A DNA stretch of 64,000 bases from Vibrio tarriae. GTDB lineage: Bacteria > Pseudomonadota > Gammaproteobacteria > Enterobacterales > Vibrionaceae. The stretch spans positions 930,001 through 994,000 of the forward strand of contig NZ_CP022353.1 in the NCBI RefSeq assembly GCF_002216685.1, read 5' to 3'. The translations under genes and the position numbers were made by a program. Shown one piece after another: positions 54,583-63,288 of the stretch (position 1 is its first letter; every line of letters starts with the position of its first letter). Below the pieces are notes generated by a model. The model saw only the letters and a list, made by a program, of their open reading frames with translations, was not told where the DNA came from and ran no database searches.

Positions 54583-55068
54583 TTAATATTTATGAAGCGT
54601 TAAAATCTGTCCATCATAAAAGAATAAGGCAATAACAATATACTCGTCAGATAAATAAAGTATTTTAATATTATTTAAGTTGTCTATAAGGTTTTTGGTA
54701 GAGTTTGGCTTGGTATATGGTTTCATATCGGCTTCACTTGTGCCTGTATACACATCAATATTATCAAATACAAGATAATATTGATGTGTATTTTCTTTTA
54801 AAATGTTACCACTCCCTTTCACTTTGTAGTAATTTTTATTTTCATTGACACCTACTTCTCGAACAATGATGATGGATGAAAATGTTTGACCTTTAATCGA
54901 TACAGTGATGTTTACATCATGTTGATATTTGCTATCAGTTGTTTCATATTTATAACTAGTTTCATAGAAATATGTTGGTTGGAATAGCGTTGTATAAGAA
55001 ATTATCATTAACATAATTATCGAAATAATGGTTATTGCTGAATGCCATTTTTTAAATTTTGATTTCAT
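54583..55068 (-). CDS. vttRC: VttRC (VtrC-like) partner of VttRA
   Basis: A 161-residue protein with an N-terminal membrane helix (about residues 10-30, AITIISIIMLMIISYTTLF) and a periplasmic beta-rich domain (HDVNITVSIKGQTFSSIIIV; HQYYLVFDNIDVYTG). It overlaps the 3' end of vttRA by 17 bases. This arrangement matches vtrA-vtrC, whose periplasmic domains form a barrel-like heterodimer that binds bile salts in V. parahaemolyticus. The assignment rests on overlap, topology and size. Confidence 0.82.
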   Translation of the reverse strand: MKSKFKKWHSAITIISIIMLMIISYTTLFQPTYFYETSYKYETTDSKYQHDVNITVSIKGQTFSSIIIVREVGVNENKNYYKVKGSGNILKENTHQYYLVFDNIDVYTGTSEADMKPYTKPNSTKNLIDNLNNIKILYLSDEYIVIALFFYDGQILTLHKY

Positions 55069-55801
55069 TTATTATATGCTCACGAATTTTCTTATAGTCT
55101 TTGGTGCCTGCAGTAAAGATAATACGGTTTTTACTCTTCCCGTTTTTCTCTATAAAGCTATAGGATACTGTTTCTTTATTTAGCATAATATAGAGTCTTT
55201 CTGGGGATATTCCCTCAGCTGATAAGGAATGAATTAATTCGACACCTAATTGTTCAGAATATTGAAAGTCATCAGAATAGATATAAATATAGTCTTGTTG
55301 ATAACTCAGAATTGGATAGATTTCTTTATCTATTGCCACAGTGGCAATAGGATATATTTTATAAATAGAATAAATTATAAATAATATCTGTACAAATATG
55401 CTTAAAAATAAAATGTATTTTTTGTCAAAAGGCTCTTTCTTAGTTTCTTGTTGAAGGTTTGTGACTTGATTTTTATCAAAATCTTGAATGAGCGTGACGA
55501 ATTTACTTTCGATAAGATATCCTTTTTTAGCTATAGTTTTTATATGTTTCTGACTTTTTCCATCATCATTTAAATAAGCTCTGATATTGCGTACTGCTTG
55601 AGTAAGAGAGCTATCGGTGACAAACTTCCCTGGCCAACCTTTTTTAATGAGCGTTTCCTTGTCAATGAGCTTCCCAGGCTGTTCACACAAAGCAAGAAGT
55701 ACAAGATGTTCATGAGTACCAAGTTTTATCTGCTCTCGAGAGATCGAATCGGTCAAAAAGGGTGAGTCAGATGAGAGGATTTTTTGATCAATTTTATACA
55801 T
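55052..55801 (-). CDS. vttRA: ToxR-like regulator VttRA (VtrA)
   Basis: A membrane regulator of about 249 residues. The winged helix covers about residues 15-100 (KLGTHEHLVLLALCEQPGKL; WPGKFVTDSSLTQAVRNIRA; IKTIAKKGYLI). A membrane helix follows (KYILFLSIFVQILFIIYSIY), then a periplasmic domain of about 100 residues. With VttRC it is expected to sense bile and activate vttRB. I use the ATG at 55801; a TTG at 55813 has a better-placed AGAGG and may be the real start. It is divergent from vopX. Confidence 0.92.
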   Translation of the reverse strand: MYKIDQKILSSDSPFLTDSISREQIKLGTHEHLVLLALCEQPGKLIDKETLIKKGWPGKFVTDSSLTQAVRNIRAYLNDDGKSQKHIKTIAKKGYLIESKFVTLIQDFDKNQVTNLQQETKKEPFDKKYILFLSIFVQILFIIYSIYKIYPIATVAIDKEIYPILSYQQDYIYIYSDDFQYSEQLGVELIHSLSAEGISPERLYIMLNKETVSYSFIEKNGKSKNRIIFTAGTKDYKKIREHIINEIKI

Positions 55802-56040
55802 TTTTGAGATCAATTCACATATCCTCTTTGTTGTGTGGCTTTATAGATCTGCCTTAACTAGGGTTTAATCCTATCATAATAAAATATCTATCTCGAACAT
55901 AAATTATCAAACAAATAATTTACAAACGTAATGACTTGAAACTGAGTGTCATTTTCTTCAGAAGTTTTCAGTATGACTCATTTGAGTGAGGATAGACCAT
56001 GATTCATCATTAAGCGCTAACATTATTGAGGAGTTAAAAT
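55802..56040. promoter_or_regulatory. Divergent promoter region of vttRA and vopX
   Basis: About 240 AT-rich bases between two divergent genes. It must hold promoters for both and is a likely target of the ToxR-like regulators. I see repeated T/A-rich runs but no operator that I can define. Confidence 0.5.
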
Positions 56041-56799
56041 ATGAACATCAATAATATATCAAGTATAAGTACAACTTATGCCGTGGGTGAAGCTCAAGCT
56101 GATCCTAATCATGGTAAACTGGATGTAAAGAGCGTTAAGCAAGGAGCAGATGCACTCCCTACGGTCTCTCGTAAAACAGGTTTTTTGTCAAAGATCAAGT
56201 CATCGCCGAATGGCTACAAAGAAAAAAGTCCAGAACTTGTTAAAGAGAAAGCTAGCCAAGAACGGCAACAAAGAAGTCGGTTATCATCCATAGAAAGTGC
56301 TTGTGCAAAATCATTCGATGACTTACCTGATGATATTAAGCTTAGTGGAATGAAACAGCACTTTTTAAGCTACGCTGCATTTATTATGGATCGTGAGTTC
56401 TCATTAATTTGTTCTCAGTCTGAGAATGGAAAGCAATCAGTTGAAGAACATAAAAGTGCAATTCGTATAGATCTGATTAAGTGGCTTTCCTTTGATCTCT
56501 CAAATAAAGATCCAAAAGAGATCTGGGCGTCAAGTGCCAATAAAAGCCATATTGAAAACGGTTTAAGAAATACAGTTGACTCTTTGAAGTCACCTGGTTT
56601 GGAACGAGCGAGTAAAGAAGAACGCCGTAAGGCACAACAATTTGATTATCAAGCTTTGACAGATGTAAGCAATAAATTACTGGATAAATTTAACCAGCTT
56701 TCTGATACACCATTGAGAAGTTCAGATAATCAAGTTATCTCAAGTCGTTCTGTAGAAAGACAAGTGTATAAATTGTTAGATAAATATATTGGAAACTAA
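56041..56799 (+). CDS. vopX: VopX, type III effector
   Basis: A 252-residue hydrophilic effector adjacent to vttRA, matching the place and length of VopX in the V. cholerae T3SS island. The N-terminus MNINNISSISTTYAVGEAQA is typical of type III signals. The middle and C-terminal parts are helical and basic (PELVKEKASQERQQRSRLSS; ERASKEERRKAQQFDYQALT). VopX promotes colonisation and perturbs cell-wall-integrity signalling when made in yeast, per published work. GAGGAG precedes the ATG. No enzyme motif is visible. An NGLRN stretch does not fit a RhoGAP finger. Confidence 0.72.
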   Translation: MNINNISSISTTYAVGEAQADPNHGKLDVKSVKQGADALPTVSRKTGFLSKIKSSPNGYKEKSPELVKEKASQERQQRSRLSSIESACAKSFDDLPDDIKLSGMKQHFLSYAAFIMDREFSLICSQSENGKQSVEEHKSAIRIDLIKWLSFDLSNKDPKEIWASSANKSHIENGLRNTVDSLKSPGLERASKEERRKAQQFDYQALTDVSNKLLDKFNQLSDTPLRSSDNQVISSRSVERQVYKLLDKYIGN

Positions 56800-56839
56800 A
56801 GATAAATTATAATTTATTTTCAATAATAGGAAGGCAATT

Positions 56840-57121
56840 ATGTTTAAGATTACATTACAACCTCAAAACTTGACAAAAGTCTGCCAAGCAGCAAAGAGTT
56901 CGGTACAACGATCATTTCACTTAGGTTCCAACATTAAGACTGTGAAGAATTGTAGTGATCGTATACAAGGCACTCAAACAACAGCACAAAACGTTCCATC
57001 TATTGTAGAACGTCTAAAAAATGAAGTTCAAAAATTTGAAAATCAGCGTTCTAATGCAAACCGTTACGGTATGGAAGTATTATATTACTGTGGTAAATTT
57101 GAGAGTCAATATCGTAATTGA
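56840..57121 (+). CDS. Unrecognised 93-residue protein between vopX and vopE
   Basis: A small basic helical protein with a good AGGAAGG site before the ATG. It follows vopX by 40 bases and ends before a strong terminator, so it is probably co-transcribed with vopX. Segments VQRSFHLGSNIKTVKNCSDR and IVERLKNEVQKFENQRSNAN are amphipathic. The protein is basic, unlike typical acidic chaperones, and may itself be a secreted effector. No family recognised. Confidence 0.55.
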   Translation: MFKITLQPQNLTKVCQAAKSSVQRSFHLGSNIKTVKNCSDRIQGTQTTAQNVPSIVERLKNEVQKFENQRSNANRYGMEVLYYCGKFESQYRN

Positions 57122-57134
57122 TTTCTTTTTTATT

Positions 57135-57165
57135 AAAAATGGCCAAGTTTACTTGGCCATTTTTA
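57135..57165 (+). terminator. Rho-independent terminator
   Basis: AAAAATGGCCAAGT and ACTTGGCCATTTTT enclose a TT core, followed by AATTTT, after the 56840 gene. Confidence 0.88.
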
Positions 57166-57342
57166 ATTTTAGAGATATCTATTTATAATTTTGAGTACTA
57201 GATAGCCATTCTGAAAAAGTAATAAGTGGTAATTTGTATATCATAGTGACTATATTTAAAATAATCGCCTAGTTGAGGCCGTAGAAGTATTGACTACATT
57301 GAAATTCATGTAGCTATATATTCAAAATATACACAAGGATTA

Positions 57343-57966
57343 ATGGTATCCATGAAAGTATTACAGAGAACTTGCAACTACATTAGATCTAATTTGAACC
57401 AATCAATACCTAGACTAAATGTAGCTCATATTAGAAATGTAAAAAATGAGAGACCGATAAGCATTGCAGTCAATGCTGAGGCTAACTTTTTTAAGGGAGT
57501 ATCAATATTAAATAAACCTAGAACTAGGGTGTCTAATATGCGACAACTATTACCGTTAGAGTCATTTGAGCGTATATCCAAAGCATATGAGTCTAAAGAT
57601 GTTCGATTGGTTGCGAGAGATAGTGCATTCTTAGGTCTACAAAGAGCTGTCAGAAGTGAAAGATTTGAGCTTGATAATTTCAAATCTAAATTTCCTTACT
57701 TAACCGTTGCTAATGGTTCTCTTCGGACTATTGTAACTGGGCTAAAAGGTATTGTTGAATTTGATGATGGACAGATGAAAGATATCGCAAAAGAAATATT
57801 AGATACCCAAATATGTGGGGTACCATTTTCTCAGTTTGGAACATGCTCTGGATCAGCTAGAGATCTTGTGGCCAACGCATCATATCAACAAGAAAAAATA
57901 ATTATTAAGCATCTTAATGAACTATTTGAAAAAGTAGCACTTCACCTTGTTGGTGCTGAAGTTTAG
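57343..57966 (+). CDS. vopE: VopE, RhoGAP type III effector
   Basis: A 207-residue effector homologous in its C-terminal half to the RhoGAP domains of YopE, ExoS and SptP. The arginine finger is G125-S-L-R128 in ANGSLRTIVTGLKGI, and the second motif is ICGVPFSQFGTCSGSA at 157-172, parallel to QWGTxGG of YopE. VopE is reported to go to mitochondria and blunt Rho GTPases. The basic, amphipathic N-terminus (MKVLQRTCNYIRSNLNQSIP) fits a mitochondrial presequence. ATGs at 57343 and 57352 are both possible. Transcribed alone, with the beta-barrel gene downstream. Confidence 0.92.
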   Translation: MVSMKVLQRTCNYIRSNLNQSIPRLNVAHIRNVKNERPISIAVNAEANFFKGVSILNKPRTRVSNMRQLLPLESFERISKAYESKDVRLVARDSAFLGLQRAVRSERFELDNFKSKFPYLTVANGSLRTIVTGLKGIVEFDDGQMKDIAKEILDTQICGVPFSQFGTCSGSARDLVANASYQQEKIIIKHLNELFEKVALHLVGAEV

Positions 57967-58173
57967 TAAAATTATATGAAATTATTGCAATAATTCTTGA
58001 TAAGAAGGATTTTTAATTTAGCATAGACAATATCAGTGTGTTTGAATAGCTCTGTTATATATATAAACACGATGAAAGAGAATCTCTAAGCTGATCTTTA
58101 TATTGAAATTAAATATACTGCTATTAATTATTGTAAGTGAATTTTTCATGGCATTTTATTTTAGGAGTTGTAA

Positions 58174-58827
58174 GTGAAACGAATCATTTTATTTTTTCTT
58201 AGCCTGATTAGTTATTGTGCTTATTCAAGCGCGTATATTGGAATTGAATATGGTTATGGATCTGTTAACCATGACTATAAGGTGAATTATATCCAAGATG
58301 GTGTTTCCTTAGATCCGGATATTAGTAATGGTAAAGTTTCATTATTCGGTGGGTATCAATTTACAGAACAATTTGCACTAGAATTCGGATATTCATTCTT
58401 TAAGTTTGAAGACGATTATTCTAGAACAATCGGAACTATTTCTTATTCGGGAAGGGATTATATTCATGAAAGGGAGTGGGATGCAAGAGTAAATGCGGAT
58501 CAATTCTATATAGCACCTGCATTTTCTTTTTATTTTGATAGCCAAGAAAAATGGAAGGCTAATATCAAAACAGGAGTTACTTATACACAGTACCATTCTA
58601 AGTCAATGAGTTACGATCAGTATGAGTACATTCTAAATGATGATATTGAATTTATGATAAATCGGCATTCAAATGAAAGGAAAAACAATGAAATTGGCTT
58701 TCTAATTGGTACTGGGGTTGATTATAATATTTATGACAATCTATGGTTAGGCTTGAGTATTAGTTATCAGATAGATGAATTTTCTGATTCGACATTAGCT
58801 GGGGTTTCTGCCTACTACCGTTTCTAA
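58174..58827 (+). CDS. Outer-membrane beta-barrel protein
   Basis: A 217-residue secreted protein starting at GTG behind AGGAG. The signal peptide is MKRIILFFLSLISYCAYSSA. The mature part has alternating strands ending in aromatic residues (YIGIEYGYGSVNHDYKV; GGYQFTEQFALEFGYSFFKF) and closes with YYRF, an outer-membrane assembly signal. Eight strands are likely, similar to OmpX/Ail or OmpW-size barrels; AcfA is another small barrel of this size. A role in adhesion or serum resistance is possible but not shown. It is the last intact island gene before the integrase region. Confidence 0.75.
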   Translation: MKRIILFFLSLISYCAYSSAYIGIEYGYGSVNHDYKVNYIQDGVSLDPDISNGKVSLFGGYQFTEQFALEFGYSFFKFEDDYSRTIGTISYSGRDYIHEREWDARVNADQFYIAPAFSFYFDSQEKWKANIKTGVTYTQYHSKSMSYDQYEYILNDDIEFMINRHSNERKNNEIGFLIGTGVDYNIYDNLWLGLSISYQIDEFSDSTLAGVSAYYRF

Positions 58828-58977
58828 TTTTTATATATGCTAATACTATTAGTTAAGGTTTCTTATTAATTGTACTAACTCAGACTGGATCTGACACTTA
58901 AATTTGAAAAGATGAGAGTTACCCACTTTGATTAAAGGTGCTTAATCCGTAATCAAAGACAATAAGAGGTAACTCTC

Positions 58978-59605
58978 ATGCTTTATACTAGAAATCTATC
59001 ATCAAACAAAAAGCAGGTGAATGAAAATGGCATCATTTTAGCGGATGAGCAGATCGCAGCTTTAGAGCGTAAAAACATGATGACGAAGCCTGTGGCGAGA
59101 TAGAGACGGCGCATCCTTGCTACTTTGGCTCTCACGACACGTTCTATGTTGGCAACTTGAAAGGTGTTGGGCACATCTATCAACAAACCTTCGTTGATAC
59201 CTACACTAAAGTCGCCTTTGCCAAGCTCTACACAACGAAAACACCAATCGCCGTAACAGATATCTTGAATGATAAGGTTCTACCGTCCTTTGAGGCGCAT
59301 GAACTGCCAATGTTGCGAATCTTGACTGAGCGAGGCTCTGAATACTGTAGCCCGTGTTGAGCAGCACGATTACCAGCTATATCTAGCCATTAATGATATC
59401 GACCACACGAAAACTAAAGCGATGTCACCACAAACAAATGATATCTGCGAACGCTTCCACTCGACCATATTGAATGAGTTCTACCAAGTGACATTCAGAG
59501 AGAAACTCTATGCTTCGCTTGAGGAGTTAAAAAAATCTAGACGAATGGATGAACTCCTACAACAATCATCGTACTCATGTGCGTAGCAGAACGCCCATAA
59601 AAAAT
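58978..59605 (+). pseudogene. Broken DDE (rve-type) transposase gene
   Basis: Pieces of an integrase-core transposase lie in three frames: MLYTRNLSSNKKQVNENGII to a stop near 59103; DTFYVGNLKGVGHIYQQTF, DTYTKVAFAKLYTTKTPIAV, and ILTERGSEYC; then LYLAINDIDHTKTKAMSPQT and ICERFHSTILNEFYQVTF. The usual catalytic triad D-D-E reads D-E-E here, because the conserved DRG is ERG. The family looks like IS3 or IS481. A large N-terminal portion and several frames are lost, so the gene is dead. It marks old insertion activity beside the integrase. Confidence 0.8.
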
Positions 59606-59714
59606 AGTGGGTTTGGGAAATTAATCTGGGCTGAAATGAATCTAGCCCAGATATAATCTGATAGGCACCGACCCCAAACGACGCTGCCTTACAATACGCA
59701 CTAGATTTCCGTTA

Positions 59715-60950
59715 TTAATCTTTCACTAAACGCAAATATCCAGCACCAGCTACACTGTAGCTTCCATAGCTAGATTTTTCGATATGCTCACTCCACCAGC
59801 TCATAAGCTTTCGACGAGAGTCTAAATAGTCGGTACGGTTGTATGCTTTGCGTATTTGGTTTTTGTCAGTATGAGCCAATGCGGCTTCAATGACATCAGG
59901 TTCAAAGCCCTGTTCATTAAGAGTGGTACTTGCCAAAGCACGAAGACCGTGTGCGGTCGTTTTATCCTTAAATCCCATTCTGCTAAGTGCTTTATTAGCG
60001 GTTTCTGAATCAGTAGGTACCTTTGGATTACGGCTAGATGGGAAAATGAACTCTCTATGACCACTGATAGGCTTAATCGCTTCAAGAATAGCCAATGTTT
60101 GTGCTGTCAGTGGTACTACGTGCTCACGGTTCATCTTCATTCGCTCTTTAGGGATAATCCAAAGCTTATTAACCATGTCGATTTCTTCCCAACGAGCACC
60201 AGAGGCTTCGTTAGGCCGAACCATGGTGTGAAGTTGCCATTCAATTAAAAATCGTGTCACATGCTGGATATTTGCTGTAGCAACGGTGCGTATAAGATCA
60301 TGCATTTCATGTGGTTGCAGGGCTTTCATGTGCACCACTTTGTGTTTTTTAAACACATCACGGATGCCAGTCAATGGGTTAGCATGAATGACACCACTAT
60401 TTACCGCATAGTTCATGATTTCATTCATAAGTTGGGCGGTGCGTTTTACAGTTTCTAGTAATCCTTGAGACTCTATTGGCCGTAATGCAGCGATGGCAAT
60501 CGGCGCAGTAAGTTTACTAACGGGTATCGAGCCCAATTTGGGAAAGGCATAAAGTTCAAGTTTTCGCCAATTACCTTCCAGTGTCTTCTCTTTTATCTGC
60601 TCTTCCTTCGTAGACTTCCACTGCTCAGCGACAAACTTAAATGTCGCATTTTGTTCAGTAATGGTTTTCGCTTTTTGTTCTTCTTTAGCGAGTTGAGGAT
60701 CAATACCATCCGCTAACTGCTTGCGAGCCTCAAGGGCTTTCTCTCGAGCTTCCGCCAAAGACATATCGGGATAGGTACCAAACGAAAGATAAGTGATCTT
60801 ATCTTGTCCTGGTCGTTTATAACGGAATTGCCATGAGCGAGAATTACTTGGACGTACGCAAAAGTAGAGATTGCCGCCATCAGATAAACGATAAAGCTTA
60901 TCCTTAGGTTTTGCGGTTTGAATTTGCCTTGCGGTTAGATTATTTGCCAT
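59715..60950 (-). CDS. int: P4-type island integrase (IntV2-like)
   Basis: A 411-residue tyrosine recombinase with an N-terminal arm-binding DUF4102 domain (LTARQIQTAKPKDKLYRLSD; YLSFGTYPDMSLAEAREKA) and a C-terminal catalytic domain. The active-site residues are R245 (HTMVRPNEAS), H334 and R337 (HGLRALAST), H360 (ALAHTDKNQ) and Y370 (RKAYNRTDY). It catalyses integration at the 3' end of tRNA-Ser, whose gene lies 310 bases away. The protein is full length, so excision of the island may remain possible with VefA. Reading leftward into the island is normal for VPI-2. Confidence 0.96.
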   Translation of the reverse strand: MANNLTARQIQTAKPKDKLYRLSDGGNLYFCVRPSNSRSWQFRYKRPGQDKITYLSFGTYPDMSLAEAREKALEARKQLADGIDPQLAKEEQKAKTITEQNATFKFVAEQWKSTKEEQIKEKTLEGNWRKLELYAFPKLGSIPVSKLTAPIAIAALRPIESQGLLETVKRTAQLMNEIMNYAVNSGVIHANPLTGIRDVFKKHKVVHMKALQPHEMHDLIRTVATANIQHVTRFLIEWQLHTMVRPNEASGARWEEIDMVNKLWIIPKERMKMNREHVVPLTAQTLAILEAIKPISGHREFIFPSSRNPKVPTDSETANKALSRMGFKDKTTAHGLRALASTTLNEQGFEPDVIEAALAHTDKNQIRKAYNRTDYLDSRRKLMSWWSEHIEKSSYGSYSVAGAGYLRLVKD

Positions 60951-60961
60951 TTCAATCCCTC

Positions 60962-61149
60962 AAGTAATACCTGGCTAGAGCATGAGGACTCCAAAAATTA
61001 GGTATTACTTTTGGCTGATAACTACTTAATTTACATTAAGTTACAGCCTGCTTTGGTGGGCGGTTTGACCATAAAGTAATACCTGGATTGGTGCTCAAAA
61101 GTAATACTAGCACTAGATTGGGTAGCTGGGTATTACTTTAGGTATTACG
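60962..61149. repeat. Six GTAATACC-type repeats beside the integrase gene
   Basis: AAGTAATACCT or its reverse complement occurs at 60962, 61000, 61074, 61099 (with one change), 61129 and 61140, three forward and three reversed. They fill the interval between the integrase start and tRNA-Ser. They look like arm-type integrase binding sites of an attachment region and overlap the integrase promoter. Confidence 0.8.
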
Positions 61150-61223
61150 AAAAGCAAACGCTTTTATGATATTTTGTGGAATAATAATGAATAATAACTA
61201 TTTGATTTTTATAAATTTCAGAT

Positions 61224-61255
61224 AAGAAAAAGACGTCCTAGGACGTCTTTTTCTT
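61224..61255 (-). terminator. Terminator of tRNA-Ser
   Basis: A 32-base perfect palindrome, AAGAAAAAGACGTCCT and its complement, starts five bases after the tRNA 3' end and gives a T-run on the leftward transcript. Confidence 0.85.
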
Positions 61256-61260
61256 GAATG

Positions 61261-61348
61261 TGGCGGTGAGTGAGAGATTCGAACTCTCGATACGTTGCCG
61301 TATACACACTTTCCAGGCGTGCTCCTTCAGCCACTCGGACAACTCACC
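61261..61348 (-). tRNA. tRNA-Ser (anticodon GGA)
   Basis: An 88-base gene on the minus strand starting GGTGAGTTGTCCGAGTGGC, with the anticodon loop CTGGAAAG, the long variable arm of serine tRNAs, the T-loop GTTCGAATC and an encoded CCA end at 61261-61263. It closely matches the E. coli tRNA-Ser(GGA). Its 3' part is the expected integration target of VPI-2-type islands. Confidence 0.97.
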
Positions 61349-61780
61349 GAATCGTTAACCGCTTGGCTAACGAGGCGCTAATTTAATGATTCTACTGTGG
61401 ATGGTCAAGCAGAAATCCGAAAAAAACTCGCGCATTGAGCGCGTTTGCTTACAAAGTAGCTGGAGTGGGTAAAATCACATCACTATTGGTGTAGGAGAGG
61501 TAGCGCCGGAACAAAATCTCAAGCTGACGTATACCCAATGTTTGCTTATGGGCATAAGCATTTAAACGATGTCGGCGACCTATACTGGATAGGCCTCGCA
61601 CACGAGGGGTTTCTCAAGCCTATCTATACAGTTTTGATTTCAGTGATCAATTACTCAACTCTGTGTATCACGGTGAATTGAGTTTCCCGATTCAGTTTAC
61701 TCACTCCAAATTTCGAGCCTTGAGTTTTACTCACCCAAGCAAGATTCCTACACTCGTCAAACTGCAATCCACAAAGACGT
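61349..61780. other. Intergenic region right of the island
   Basis: About 430 bases of core chromosome between tRNA-Ser and the CadC-like gene. It contains the tRNA promoter, a hairpin CGCGCATTGAGCGCG near 61426-61441, and a palindrome TGCTTATGGGCATAAGCA near 61552. I see no gene; a 71-codon frame at 61663-61878 is probably a shadow. Confidence 0.55.
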
Positions 61781-63205
61781 ATGGCAACGAGTATGGATCA
61801 AGAGCTCACCAAACAGAGGAATCCGATTTCTCATCTGGCCGGTTGGTATGTAGAGCACCAGACACGAACGCTGCGTAATGCTCACTCCACATTACATTTT
61901 GATACAACTCAATTTGCCGTTTTAATGCTTTTGGCTGAAAGCGCGCCAGAAGCAGCCTCGAAAGAGGCCTTATTAGAGAATGTGTGGCGTGGCAAGGTGG
62001 TCACTGAAGATAGCATTTATGTGGTGATCAATGGGCTACGAAGAGTGTTCTCTGATAATGCTCGGCAGCCCAAGTATATTGCTACCGAGAATGGTGTGGG
62101 GTATCGCTGGATAGCAGAAGTTCGGCGTGAGCGATCTCAGCAAATGAAAAGGTGGCGGTTGGCGGCGGGAATATCGGGATTATCGAGTCTGGCTCTTATC
62201 GGACTATTCTGGCTATCTCGCCCAGTCGTATTACCACTTCCCGCCACGGCGCTTGAGCACCTTCAACGAGCCAATTATTTAATGACTCAGCCTGCGCAAT
62301 ATCATGATGAGGCGATAGAGATTTATCAATCACTTATCGATCAATATCCCTCTTTTGCAGAAAGTTATGTGAAACTTGCCGCGGCAATGATGAGCACTAT
62401 TTTCAATAGTGATGTGCGAGTTGTTGAGAAAAAACGATGGATCGAGCAGCAGCTACTACACGCTCTTGAATTGGATCCCACACATCGCGAAGCCCACAAG
62501 TTATTAGGCAACCTTTATTTTTTGGTTTTTCATCAACATGACAAAGCCAGAAAACACTTTGAACAAGCACAGGGTTTGGCCGATGCCCATTATTTCTATA
62601 GTCAATTCTTATTAGCGATGGGCGAATTTGAAGCCGCTCATCGAGAGTTAGAGCGATACATTGCCTTGCATCCTCAGGGGTATTCAAGTGAAGGAGCCGC
62701 TTGGATCTATACCATGGCTGGCAATTATTCGCGTGCGAGGCTTGAGCTAGAAAAACTCAAGGAATTCTCTGCAGATAGTTACTATTACTTGGTTTCTCAG
62801 CAAGCCATCGCGGAGTTGAGTGGTGATGATAAAACCGCTTTCGCGTTTTTGATGCAACTTATTGAGAAAGCCGGTTACAACCAGTTGGATCGTGATCATT
62901 TACAAAGTGAATTTGATTCTTTGGGTTTACAAGGTGTGTATCACTGGCTGGCTTTCAATGATCCGAAAAAGTTGTATATCGGGCAATATTCACCGCCCCT
63001 TTCCCTTGCTCGCTATGCGATTGTCGCTGGTAAGCACGAAGCGGCGCTGGATTGGTTAGAACTGGCCTATCAACAAGGTCGGATAGAGTTACTGTGGTTG
63101 GTGGCAGATCCAAAATATCGTCCTCTGTTCAATGAGCCTCGCTTTATTGCACTCATTAAAAAACTCAATTTATATCTTGCATTACAATCAGTTAAGGAAA
63201 TTTAA
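61781..63205 (+). CDS. CadC/ToxR-type membrane regulator with TPR-like domain
   Basis: A 474-residue protein. The winged helix covers about residues 18-110 (FDTTQFAVLMLLAESAPEAA; WRGKVVTEDSIYVVINGLRR; IATENGVGYRWIA). A membrane helix follows at about 127-147 (LAAGISGLSSLALIGLFWLS). The periplasmic part shows helical tetratricopeptide-like repeats (YDEAIEIYQSLIDQYPSFAESYVKL, broken here into units; LDPTHREAHKLLGNLYFL). It resembles CadC-class sensors that activate transcription from the membrane. Signal and target are unknown; the beta-propeller gene downstream is a candidate target. Core chromosome. Confidence 0.85.
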   Translation: MATSMDQELTKQRNPISHLAGWYVEHQTRTLRNAHSTLHFDTTQFAVLMLLAESAPEAASKEALLENVWRGKVVTEDSIYVVINGLRRVFSDNARQPKYIATENGVGYRWIAEVRRERSQQMKRWRLAAGISGLSSLALIGLFWLSRPVVLPLPATALEHLQRANYLMTQPAQYHDEAIEIYQSLIDQYPSFAESYVKLAAAMMSTIFNSDVRVVEKKRWIEQQLLHALELDPTHREAHKLLGNLYFLVFHQHDKARKHFEQAQGLADAHYFYSQFLLAMGEFEAAHRELERYIALHPQGYSSEGAAWIYTMAGNYSRARLELEKLKEFSADSYYYLVSQQAIAELSGDDKTAFAFLMQLIEKAGYNQLDRDHLQSEFDSLGLQGVYHWLAFNDPKKLYIGQYSPPLSLARYAIVAGKHEAALDWLELAYQQGRIELLWLVADPKYRPLFNEPRFIALIKKLNLYLALQSVKEI

Positions 63206-63288
63206 GATCATTTTAAGAGCGATTTAAGGACGGCAGCGTAGCGTTAGGTTCATGCTGCAATGTCTTTAATCACACAATGGATGGTCAC

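Noticed and set aside
56500..56640. NGLRN motif in VopX as a RhoGAP arginine finger
   Set aside because: The spacing does not match G-x-L-R-x-x-x-T and the second GAP motif is missing, whereas the 57343 protein has both.
61663..61878. 71-codon frame before the CadC-like gene
   Set aside because: It overlaps the CadC-like start in another frame and has no family resemblance.
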